Shown: positions 1-5,414, numbered from the stretch's first letter. The stretch is DNA of 5,414 bases from Sulfitobacter sp. (GCA_024636395.1 JAGXHD010000243.1:1-5414), one strand, 5' to 3'. Notes: generated by a model from the sequence alone, not told the origin. A program made the numbers and translations.

Positions 1-2
1 CC

Positions 3-620
3 TCGGAGGGTCCGTTTTTTTGTGCGGGTGGCGACCTCAACCAACTCATTAAAAGCCAGGGCATGTCGGCCGATCAGCGCACCGCACGGATCGACGGGTT
101 GCACGACGTGATCCGGGCCATGCGGGCCTGTCCTGTTCCGATCATCGCCGCAGTCGAAGGCGGTGCGGCGGGGGCGGGGCTTAGCTTTGCGCTGGCCTGC
201 GATATCATCGTGGCCGCGCAGGGTGCCAAATTCGTCGCTGCCTATGTCAAGGCAGGGCTGGTGCCAGATGGGGGGCTCACGGCGCATCTGTCCCGCGCGC
301 TGCCGCGTCAGCTCTCCATGGAGATGTGCCTGCTTGCGCAGCCGGTATTGGCCGAGCGGATGCAGGCCCTTGGGGTCGTAAATACGCTGACTGAAGTGGG
401 CGGCACGATGGACGCTGCGCGCGCCTATGCCGATCGCTTTGCGGCAGGTCCGCGCGATGCTCAGGCGGCGATCCGCACGATGGTTGCGGCGGCCTACGAC
501 GCCACGGAGGCCGAACAGCTTGACCACGAGCGCGACGCGATGGGCCATGCCACGGGGGCGCCGGAAGCCGCCGAAGGCATCGCCGCATTTTTGGAAAAAC
601 GCAGCCCGAATTACGGCTGA
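3..620 (+). CDS. Crotonase-fold protein (enoyl-CoA hydratase/isomerase family), 5' end outside window
   Basis: The reading frame is open from base 3, so the ATG at 63 is an internal methionine and not the start. The codons before it encode FFCAGGDLNQL, the first oxyanion-hole segment of crotonases. In the 205 visible residues, GGAAGAG (53-59) followed by LACD forms the second oxyanion-hole segment, and GLVPDGG lies at 85-91. The family is usually about 260 residues, so some 55 N-terminal residues are missing at the window edge. Family members act on acyl-CoA thioesters in the cytoplasm. Aligned by eye to rat mitochondrial enoyl-CoA hydratase, the two catalytic glutamates are replaced by Ser61 and Tyr81, while Asp89 sits where some isomerases and dehalogenases carry their acid/base. 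It resembles the group often annotated 'oxepin-CoA hydrolase, alternative type', recalled from memory. The fold is certain; the reaction is not. The CoA synthetase gene follows after 15 bases, suggesting a shared operon and pathway. Confidence 0.9.
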   Translation, partial: SEGPFFCAGGDLNQLIKSQGMSADQRTARIDGLHDVIRAMRACPVPIIAAVEGGAAGAGLSFALACDIIVAAQGAKFVAAYVKAGLVPDGGLTAHLSRALPRQLSMEMCLLAQPVLAERMQALGVVNTLTEVGGTMDAARAYADRFAAGPRDAQAAIRTMVAAAYDATEAEQLDHERDAMGHATGAPEAAEGIAAFLEKRSPNYG

Positions 621-622
621 TA

Positions 623-627
623 AGGAG
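623..627 (+). promoter_or_regulatory. Ribosome binding site of the CoA synthetase gene
   Basis: AGGAG lies three bases after the crotonase stop codon and eight bases before the ATG at 636. The tight spacing supports this start and suggests that both genes are translated from one mRNA. Confidence 0.75.
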
Positions 628-635
628 CGCACCGC

Positions 636-2129
636 ATGGCACGGGTTCAAGACTTTCTGACAGACCGCGTGGCGGTGGCCCCCGATAGCCCCGCGCTGAG
701 CGATTCCAGCGGGGTGCACTGGAGCTACGCCGAATTCGACCGCGCGAGCGACGATCTGGCGGAGGCGCTACGTGCGGCGGGTGTCCAGCCGACGGACCGC
801 GTGTTGCTGCTGGTCGAGAATTGTGCGGCGGCGGTTGCAGCGCTTCATGCGGCGTGGAAAGTTGGCGCGGTGATCATCCCGTTTAATGCCCGCCAGACCG
901 AAGGGGAGGTGGACAAGGTTCTCAAACACGCCACGCCTGCAGCGGTGCTGATGACGGCTCATGTCTCACCTGATGCCGAGGCACATGGCGCCCGGATGGG
1001 GGCGAGCGAGGTTTCGGGTGCTTTCGGGACGCTCTTGCTGGCTCCGCTGAGATCCGATCCCGATCCGGATCTTGAGGACGTGGCCGTGCTGCTCTACACA
1101 ACCGGCACGACTGGCGATCCAAAAGGGGTCATGCTGACTCACGATAATATACGCTTTGGGGGCAAGGCGTCGAGCGCGCTGCGCAAGATGACGCCAGAGG
1201 ATGTCGTATACGGCGTGTTGCCCATGAGCCATGTGTTCGGGCTTGTCTCCGTGCTGACTGGGGCCTGCTCTACCGGCGCGCATGTGCGCATCGAGGCGCG
1301 GTTTTCCGCGGCAAAGCTGCACGCGGCGGCGATGGACGGGATCACGATCATCCCCGCTGTGCCGCAGATGCACGCGATGGTGATGCAATATACAAAAGAG
1401 CAGGGGATGGAGCGGCTGGGCGCACCGAAACTACGGTATGTCTCCTCGGGCGGCGCACCGCTCGATCCTGCATGGAAGCGCAAGGCGGAGGCGTTCTACG
1501 AGCTACCCTTGCAAAACGGTTTCGGCATGACGGAGACTTCCTCTGGGGCGTCGGCCACGGATAACCCCATCGGTTCGCCCGATGTGTCGGTTGGGCCGAT
1601 CACGCCGGGTACGGAAGTGCGCATCGACGCGCAGGCGCCCGGCGGGGACGGCAAGGAGAACGGCGAAGTGCTGGTGCGCGGCCCGCATGTGATGAAGGGC
1701 TACTACCGCAACGAGGCGGCAACGGCGGGCGCGCTGTTGGAAGGTGGTTGGCTGCGCACGGGCGATCTGGGCAAGATGGATGAACACAACCGCCTGCATA
1801 TTCTGGGCCGCTCCAAAGAGCTGATCATTCACGGTGGCTTCAATGTCTATCCGCCCGAGGTGGAGGCCGCGCTGAACGATCATCCACAGGTGATCCAGTC
1901 AGCTGTGGTCGGACGCGTTAAGGACGGCGATGAGGAAGTACTCGCCTTCGTTCAGGTGTCCGATACGGACCGGCCCGAGATCGAGGATCTGCGCGCCTTC
2001 GTGAAGGAGCGGCTTGCGGGCTACAAGCGGCCCAAGCATATCATTCTGACGACGGCGCTGCCCGCCGCACCCACCGGAAAGCTGCTCAAGCACAAGATGA
2101 TCGAGGTTCTGGGCGGCGATCTGCCCTAG
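636..2129 (+). CDS. Class I adenylate-forming acyl/aryl-CoA synthetase
   Basis: This 497-residue cytoplasmic enzyme activates a carboxylic acid with ATP to an acyl-adenylate and then transfers it to CoA. All core motifs of the ANL superfamily are present: the phosphate-binding loop YTTGTTGDPKG (154-164), GFGMTET (295-301), the ATP-ribose aspartate in RTGDLG (Asp377), the hinge region GRSKELI (391-397), GGFNVYP (400-406), and the catalytic lysine in PTGKLLK (Lys482). The length is normal for a compact CoA ligase, somewhat shorter than classical FadD, and there is no carrier-protein domain. The ATG has a good ribosome binding site at 623-627. The upstream crotonase gene suggests a shared catabolic route in which this enzyme makes the thioester. 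Substrate specificity (medium-chain fatty acid, aromatic or other acid) cannot be read from the motifs. Annotation pipelines would probably call it long-chain fatty-acid--CoA ligase or AMP-binding protein. Confidence 0.95.
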   Translation: MARVQDFLTDRVAVAPDSPALSDSSGVHWSYAEFDRASDDLAEALRAAGVQPTDRVLLLVENCAAAVAALHAAWKVGAVIIPFNARQTEGEVDKVLKHATPAAVLMTAHVSPDAEAHGARMGASEVSGAFGTLLLAPLRSDPDPDLEDVAVLLYTTGTTGDPKGVMLTHDNIRFGGKASSALRKMTPEDVVYGVLPMSHVFGLVSVLTGACSTGAHVRIEARFSAAKLHAAAMDGITIIPAVPQMHAMVMQYTKEQGMERLGAPKLRYVSSGGAPLDPAWKRKAEAFYELPLQNGFGMTETSSGASATDNPIGSPDVSVGPITPGTEVRIDAQAPGGDGKENGEVLVRGPHVMKGYYRNEAATAGALLEGGWLRTGDLGKMDEHNRLHILGRSKELIIHGGFNVYPPEVEAALNDHPQVIQSAVVGRVKDGDEEVLAFVQVSDTDRPEIEDLRAFVKERLAGYKRPKHIILTTALPAAPTGKLLKHKMIEVLGGDLP

Positions 2130-2173
2130 AGCTTGTTTCGAACCCGAGACAATAGGTCAGTTTTTCTGCTCTA
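2127..2173. repeat. Nested inverted repeat in convergent gap, possible weak terminator
   Basis: An outer perfect 6-base inverted repeat (TAGAGC at 2127-2132, GCTCTA at 2168-2173) encloses an 8-pair hairpin. Its arms are TTGTTTCG (2133-2140) and CGAGACAA (2145-2152), with one G-U pair and an AACC loop. Five T's follow at 2161-2165. The outer arm includes the stop codon of the CoA synthetase gene. The hairpin is AT-rich for this genome and the T run begins eight bases after it, so it is at best a weak intrinsic terminator for the plus strand. On the minus strand no T run follows the hairpin. Confidence 0.4.
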
Positions 2174-2185
2174 TTAACGGGTGCG

Positions 2186-2875
2186 TTAAACGTATGTCCC
2201 GGCTGTCGCCTCGCGGATGGCCCGGATGTTTTTACCGTAGGGTGCCGGATCCGAGACGGAGCCGCCGCGGAAAACCGCAGAGCCCGCGACCAGCACATCC
2301 GCTCCCGCGCGCGCGACCAGCGGCGCCGTGACAGGGTCCACACCACCGTCGATTTCGATATGAATGGGGCGATCCCCGATCATCTCGCGCAAGCTCATGA
2401 TCTTCTTGCTCATGTCGATGAACTTCTGGCCACCGAAGCCGGGGTTCACGGTCATCACGCAGACCAGATCGGCAAGGTCCAGAAGCTCGGCCACCGCTGA
2501 GGCGGGGGTGCCGGGATTGAGGGCGACGCCCGCTTTGGCACCGCTCGCACGGATCGCCTGCAACGTGCGGTGGATGTGCGGACCGGCTTCGACATGGGCA
2601 GTGATGATGTCGGCACCGGCACGGGCGAAGTCTTCTATATAGGCATCCACCGGCGAGATCATCAGATGCACGTCCATGATCCCCTTGATGTGCGGCCGGA
2701 TGGCGGCGCAGGTCGCGGCGCCGAACGTGATATTGGGTACAAAATGCCCGTCCATCACATCCACATGGATCCAGTCCGCGCCCTGCGCTTCCACGGCGGC
2801 ACACTCCGCGCCAAAATTGGCGAAATCGGAGGCGAGAATGGAGGGGGCGATCTTGATAGAGCGGTCGAAGGACAT
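2186..2875 (-). CDS. rpe: Ribulose-phosphate 3-epimerase
   Basis: This 229-residue TIM-barrel enzyme interconverts D-ribulose 5-phosphate and D-xylulose 5-phosphate in the pentose phosphate pathway (and the Calvin cycle where present). The signature segments are in order: IAPSILASDF (9-18), HVDVMDGHFVPN (37-48), DVHLMI (68-73), NPGFGGQKF (144-152) and IEIDGGV (173-179). The expected metal ligands are present as His37, Asp39, His70 and Asp176, with Asp39 and Asp176 as the catalytic acid/base pair. AGSAVF (197-202) belongs to the phosphate-binding end. The length is typical, and nothing is truncated. The ATG (2873-2875 on the complementary strand) has only a weak AAGG nine bases upstream. The gene converges with the CoA synthetase and diverges from the binding-protein gene, so it is probably a monocistronic housekeeping unit unrelated to its neighbours. 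Confidence 0.97.
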   Translation of the reverse strand: MSFDRSIKIAPSILASDFANFGAECAAVEAQGADWIHVDVMDGHFVPNITFGAATCAAIRPHIKGIMDVHLMISPVDAYIEDFARAGADIITAHVEAGPHIHRTLQAIRASGAKAGVALNPGTPASAVAELLDLADLVCVMTVNPGFGGQKFIDMSKKIMSLREMIGDRPIHIEIDGGVDPVTAPLVARAGADVLVAGSAVFRGGSVSDPAPYGKNIRAIREATAGTYV

Positions 2876-2909
2876 GAGCGGCGGCCTTTGCAGGGGGGAG
2901 AGTCAACAC

Positions 2910-2938
2910 CTCTTACCTTGTGCAGGCTGCCGGATCAA
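2910..2938 (-). promoter_or_regulatory. Candidate sigma-70-type promoter for rpe
   Basis: On the minus strand, TTGATC (2933-2938) and TAAGAG (2910-2915) are separated by exactly 17 bases. They match the consensus boxes at 4 of 6 and 3 of 6 positions. Transcription would start near 2903, giving a leader of about 28 bases before the rpe start. The match is modest and could be chance. Confidence 0.3.
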
Positions 2939-3002
2939 TCGGGCCACTCAGATTGCTTGACTCGCCCCGAGTTGCGGGGTCACTGTACGAAAAAAAGCAT
3001 CC

Positions 3003-3009
3003 GGGAGGA
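3003..3009 (+). promoter_or_regulatory. Ribosome binding site deciding the binding-protein start
   Basis: GGGAGGA lies six bases before the ATG at 3016. It decides between this start and an in-frame upstream start at 2920, which would add 32 residues ahead of an otherwise perfectly placed signal peptide. Confidence 0.8.
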
Positions 3010-3015
3010 CTACAT

Positions 3016-4038
3016 ATGACCATTCTGACACGTCGCCAGACTTTGGGCGGGCTCGCCGCCTCGACTGCCGCGCTGACGCTTGCCGCACCCGCCATCGCGC
3101 AGGGTCGCAAAATCATGCTCGGCGCACTGCCGTTCACCAGCCACGCAGGCACTTTCGTTGCGGCTCAGAAGGAGTATTTCAAGGAGGCCGGCCTTGACGT
3201 CGAGATCCGCTTTTTCGACGCCGCCCAGCCTATGGCCGTGGCGATCGCGAGCGGCGATCTGGACTATGCCGTAACGGCGATCTCGGGTGGGCTCGTCTCG
3301 CTGGCCGACAAGGGCGCGATCAAGGTTATTGGTGGCGCATTGCAGGAAGAGCCGGGGATCGACGGCCAGAAGTTTATCGTGTCGGATGCCGCGTTTCAGG
3401 CCGGTGTCACCGCGCCGGCCATGCTAGATGGCAAATCCTTCGGGATGAGCACGGCAGGATCGTCGTTCCACTATATGGGCGCGAAAATGGCCGCGGCCGA
3501 GGGGATCAGCCTCACGTATAAGCCGCTGCAAAAAGTGGGCGCGATCATTGGCGCGCTAAAAAGTGGGCAGATCGACGGCTGGTGCATCGTGCCGCATATC
3601 GCCAAACCGCTGGCTGCGTCCGGCGCGGTGCATATCGTGGGCGATGTCTCGGACTATCTCCCCGATTATCAAGTCACGACCGTTTTCACCTCGACCAAGA
3701 ACGCTGGCGAAGAGCAGCAGATGACGCGCGATTACCTCGCTGCGTATTCGCGTGGCGTGGCGGATTACAACGCCGCGATGATCGCACGCTCCGGTGGCGA
3801 CGAGGGCGAGGCGGCGATGGTCGATTTGCTGCACCAGTATGTCTATACCGACCAGCCGCGCGAGAAGGCGGCACCGTCGATCATCAACGGCACGATGCGT
3901 TTGAACGAGGGCGCGGCGCTCAACGTGGCGTCCGTCCGCGACCAGCTCGAATGGTTCCAGGCGGAAGATCTTGTGGGCAAGGATATCCCGCTTGATGCTT
4001 TGATCGACACTTCTTTTGTGGAAACTGTCGGCGCATAA
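3016..4038 (+). CDS. ABC importer periplasmic binding protein, NMT1/SsuA/TauA-like
   Basis: This 340-residue protein would capture the substrate in the periplasm and deliver it to the permease. The N-terminus is an export signal: twin arginines in TRRQTLGG (5-12), a hydrophobic stretch LAASTAALTLAA (13-24), and a likely cleavage after AIA (28). The twin arginines suggest Tat export, but the usual phenylalanine of the motif is Thr, so Sec export is possible. The mature part begins KIMLGALPF and has features of the nitrate/sulfonate/taurine and NMT1/THI5-like family, such as AAQKEYFKEAGLDVEI and MAVAIASGDLDYAV, with the typical length. The family binds very diverse ligands (sulfonates, nitrate, pyrimidine precursors, aromatic acids), so the ligand is not assignable here. 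The start is set by the GGGAGGA box. The ATPase and permease genes downstream on the same strand complete the transporter. A terminator hairpin follows the stop codon. Confidence 0.92.
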   Translation: MTILTRRQTLGGLAASTAALTLAAPAIAQGRKIMLGALPFTSHAGTFVAAQKEYFKEAGLDVEIRFFDAAQPMAVAIASGDLDYAVTAISGGLVSLADKGAIKVIGGALQEEPGIDGQKFIVSDAAFQAGVTAPAMLDGKSFGMSTAGSSFHYMGAKMAAAEGISLTYKPLQKVGAIIGALKSGQIDGWCIVPHIAKPLAASGAVHIVGDVSDYLPDYQVTTVFTSTKNAGEEQQMTRDYLAAYSRGVADYNAAMIARSGGDEGEAAMVDLLHQYVYTDQPREKAAPSIINGTMRLNEGAALNVASVRDQLEWFQAEDLVGKDIPLDALIDTSFVETVGA

Positions 4039-4057
4039 GCCAACGGCAGAGTACTGG

Positions 4058-4085
4058 AGACCGGGCCGTTTGGTCCGGTCTTTTT
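4058..4085 (+). terminator. Strong intrinsic terminator between binding-protein and ATPase genes
   Basis: A 10-pair stem has its left arm at 4058-4067 (AGACCGGGCC) and its right arm at 4072-4081 (GGTCCGGTCT). There is one G-U pair and a GTTT loop, and the stem runs directly into TTTTT at 4081-4085. It starts 19 bases after the binding-protein stop codon. Because the ATPase gene begins 13 bases after the T run with no room for a promoter, it probably acts as a partial terminator that lowers ATPase and permease expression and stabilises the binding-protein mRNA. Confidence 0.88.
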
Positions 4086-4088
4086 ATT

Positions 4089-4093
4089 GGAGG
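4089..4093 (+). promoter_or_regulatory. Ribosome binding site of the ATPase gene
   Basis: GGAGG lies five bases before the ATG at 4099 and three bases after the terminator T run. It rules against a possible TTG start at 4087, which would overlap this site. Confidence 0.8.
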
Positions 4094-4098
4094 ACGGG

Positions 4099-4860
4099 AT
4101 GGAACTGAAGCTCGACGCGGTGACGCACCGCTACAGTGATACAATCGTGTTGCGCGATATATCGCTGGAGATTCCATCGGAACGGATTTCTTGCATCGTG
4201 GGGCCGTCGGGCTGTGGCAAGTCTACGCTGCTGCGCCTTCTGGGCGGGCTTGAGCAGCCGAGCGAGGGCGCCGTGCGGCAAGTGGGCGCGCCGCCCGCCG
4301 GTTGCCTCAATGCGCTGACCTACATTTTTCAGGATTTTGCGCTGCTGCCATGGCGCACGGTCGAGGGGAATGTGGCGCTGGTGCTCGAGGATCACAAGCT
4401 GGCAGACCGCGAAGCGATCATCGCCGATGTGCTGGCGCGCACGCGCCTGACGGATTTCGCTGGCGCGCTGCCCAAGCAGCTTTCGGGTGGAATGAAACAG
4501 CGGGTGGCGATCGCGCGCGCGCTTGCTGTCAACCCTGCGGTAATGCTGATGGACGAGCCGCTCAGCGCGCTCGACAGCCAGACGCGGGAACTGCTGATGG
4601 ATGATCTGGTGGGGCTGTGGACCAAGCAGCCGTTCACCGCCGTCTACGTCACTCATAATCTGGCGGAGGCGGTGCGGCTCGGCCACAGAATCGTGGTGTT
4701 GTCGCGCAGGCCCGGAGAGGTCTGCGAGATTGTCGAGATTGATACACCGCTGACAGAGCGCGCTCACGGTGATCCAACGCTCGATGCGCAGCAAAAACAT
4801 CTCTGGGGTCTGATGCGTGATGAGGCTGCGGCGGCGGATGCGGAGTTGCTTCATGTCTGA
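4099..4860 (+). CDS. ABC importer ATPase, SsuB/TauB/NrtD-like
   Basis: This 253-residue cytoplasmic subunit hydrolyses ATP to drive import through the adjacent permease. Every nucleotide-binding-domain motif is intact: Walker A GPSGCGKST (35-43), the Q-loop in FQDFALLPW (Gln78), the signature LSGGMKQR (128-135), Walker B VMLMDEP (148-154) with catalytic Glu153, the D-loop SALD (156-159), and the switch histidine in YVTHN (His186). FQDFALLPWRTVEGNV and the total length are typical of the nitrate/sulfonate/taurine importer ATPases. The chosen ATG has a good GGAGG site; the TTG 12 bases upstream is rejected because it lies in the terminator/ribosome-binding-site stretch. The gene sits directly behind the terminator hairpin, so its expression probably depends on read-through from the binding-protein gene. 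Its last 8 bases overlap the permease start. Confidence 0.96.
   Translation: MELKLDAVTHRYSDTIVLRDISLEIPSERISCIVGPSGCGKSTLLRLLGGLEQPSEGAVRQVGAPPAGCLNALTYIFQDFALLPWRTVEGNVALVLEDHKLADREAIIADVLARTRLTDFAGALPKQLSGGMKQRVAIARALAVNPAVMLMDEPLSALDSQTRELLMDDLVGLWTKQPFTAVYVTHNLAEAVRLGHRIVVLSRRPGEVCEIVEIDTPLTERAHGDPTLDAQQKHLWGLMRDEAAAADAELLHV
4842..4845 (+). promoter_or_regulatory. Ribosome binding site of the permease gene inside the ATPase gene
   Basis: GGAG lies seven bases before the permease ATG at 4853, within the last ATPase codons. It supports the overlapping start and translational coupling of the two genes. Confidence 0.6.
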
Positions 4861-5414
4861 TCAGTCGATCTCCTCCGGTGGCGCTGCGCCAGCGCGGCCC
4901 GGCAATGCCCCGCCTGTGTCTGACAGAGTGCCCTTTCGCGGCGGCGGCTTTGCGCCCGTTCACGTGCGCGGGCTTGGGCTTGCGGTTTTCGTGGTACTGA
5001 TCGCGCTGGCGGAATGGGGCACGCGGACCGGCTTTATCTCGGCACTGACGTTGCCGCGGCCCTCCGATGTGCTGGCCATATTTGCCGAGCTGTGGCAGAG
5101 CGGGATGCTGTTCAAGCATTTGCTGCCCTCGCTGAGCCGTCTTGCCGTTGGTGCGTCCATAGGGGCGGCGCTGGGCATTTCGGTGGGGGTGATGATTGGG
5201 CTGTTCGCCTACGCGCGTGCAGGATTGGTGCCGCTGGTTGCGGCGATTTTCCCGATCCCAAAGATCGCGCTACTGCCGCTGTTCGTGATCTGGTTCGGCA
5301 TCGACGAGGCCAGCAAATACGCGCTCATCGCATTTGGCACCTTCACGCCCACAGTCGTGGCGACCTACGCGGCGGTGGATAACGTGGACCGCACGCTGAT
5401 CCGCATGGGGCAGA
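4853..5414 (+). CDS. ABC importer permease, SsuC/TauC-like, 3' end outside window
   Basis: The frame stays open from this ATG to the window edge, giving 187 residues of a family usually about 250-280 long. After a roughly 40-residue hydrophilic N-terminus rich in Gly, Ala and Pro come membrane segments near 40-55, 96-118, 125-149 and 155-175. Family landmarks are LPRPSDV (67-73), SLSRLAVGASIGAALGIS (93-110) and FPIPKIALLPLFVIWFGI (133-150), all typical of sulfonate/taurine/nitrate-type permeases of the inner membrane. The EAA loop that contacts the ATPase should begin at the cut end, around VDRTLIRMGQ. The start overlaps the ATPase gene by 8 bases and has GGAG seven bases upstream. The gene completes the binding protein, ATPase, permease set. 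The substrate is unknown. Confidence 0.93.
   Translation, partial: MSDQSISSGGAAPARPGNAPPVSDRVPFRGGGFAPVHVRGLGLAVFVVLIALAEWGTRTGFISALTLPRPSDVLAIFAELWQSGMLFKHLLPSLSRLAVGASIGAALGISVGVMIGLFAYARAGLVPLVAAIFPIPKIALLPLFVIWFGIDEASKYALIAFGTFTPTVVATYAAVDNVDRTLIRMGQ

Larger units (their letters stand above)
2876..3015. promoter_or_regulatory. Divergent intergenic region between rpe and the transporter operon
   Basis: This 140-base gap must hold the rpe promoter and probably the transporter promoter. Visible elements are inverted copies of GGnGAGTCAA (2897-2906 and, on the other strand, 2957-2966), a short hairpin CCCCG/CGGGG (2965-2969 and 2975-2979), and a run of seven A's (2990-2996) upstream of the binding-protein ribosome binding site. 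The plus-strand TTGACT (2957-2962) would be a fair -35 box, but no convincing -10 box lies 16-18 bases downstream, so I do not assign a transporter promoter. That fits a promoter needing an activator, which is inference. Confidence 0.5.

Noticed and set aside
63..620. Complete 185-residue crotonase gene starting at the ATG at 63
   Set aside because: The frame is open to the left edge, and the codons before 63 encode the conserved oxyanion-hole segment FCAGGDLNQL, so the true start is outside the window.
2133..2152. tRNA T-arm-like GGGTTCGAAAC on the minus strand, a possible tRNA fragment or attachment site
   Set aside because: The bases flanking the loop do not pair as a T stem, no other cloverleaf arm is present, and no integrase or duplicated flank is seen.
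2232..2909. 225-codon open frame on the minus strand overlapping rpe in another frame
   Set aside because: Its composition is Arg- and Cys-rich without family motifs, while the rpe frame has all catalytic residues.
2941..2957. Sigma-54-like promoter GGGCCACTCAGATTGCT upstream of the transporter operon
   Set aside because: The GG and GC elements are separated by 11 bases instead of the required 10, and the -24 box is imperfect.
2920..3015. 32-residue N-terminal extension of the binding protein
   Set aside because: It would precede a well-formed signal peptide, its sequence is unlike coding sequence of the family, and a strong ribosome binding site sits directly before the ATG at 3016.
4087..4098. 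TTG start adding four residues to the ATPase
   Set aside because: It overlaps the ribosome binding site and the end of the terminator T run, and the ATG at 4099 is properly spaced from GGAGG.
4084..4854. Long open frame on the minus strand, nearly the full length of the ATPase gene (256 codons)
   Set aside because: Its translation is rich in Arg, His and Gln with no recognisable motif. It mirrors a well-supported ATPase gene and is an artefact of GC-rich codon use.

Overview
The window looks like chromosomal DNA of an alphaproteobacterium, most likely a member of the Rhodobacteraceae (Roseobacter group). This rests on the GC-rich coding style with G/C-rich third positions and on the resemblance of the proteins to ones I know from that group. 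It is an inference from recalled family sequences, not a database match. The window contains six protein genes, two cut by its edges, and no tRNA, rRNA, CRISPR array or insertion sequence that I can see.

Left part (1-2129, + strand): the 3' part of a crotonase-fold (enoyl-CoA hydratase/isomerase family) gene is followed 15 bases later by a complete acyl/aryl-CoA synthetase gene with its own ribosome binding site. They look like one operon for activating a carboxylic acid to its CoA thioester and then processing that thioester. Centre (2186-2875, - strand): a complete ribulose-phosphate 3-epimerase gene (rpe), a housekeeping enzyme, faces the synthetase gene. A 56-base convergent gap between them holds a nested inverted repeat.

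Right part (3016-5414, + strand): an ABC importer of the nitrate/sulfonate/taurine (NMT1/SsuA-like) class is encoded in the order binding protein, ATPase, permease. The permease runs off the right edge; it has no stop codon in the window. A strong intrinsic terminator hairpin lies between the binding-protein and ATPase genes, almost touching the ATPase ribosome binding site. This suggests the binding protein is made in excess over the membrane components. The ATPase and permease genes overlap by 8 bases.

Taken together, the locus suggests uptake of a small organic acid (possibly aromatic) by the ABC importer, CoA activation by the synthetase, and further conversion by the crotonase-like enzyme. 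The substrate cannot be read from the sequence, and the intervening opposite-strand rpe gene means the two halves are not one transcript. No regulator gene is visible. Nothing here proves a new system. The points most worth a second look are the missing catalytic glutamates in the crotonase homologue, the terminator inside the transporter operon, and the inverted repeats in the two rpe-flanking gaps.
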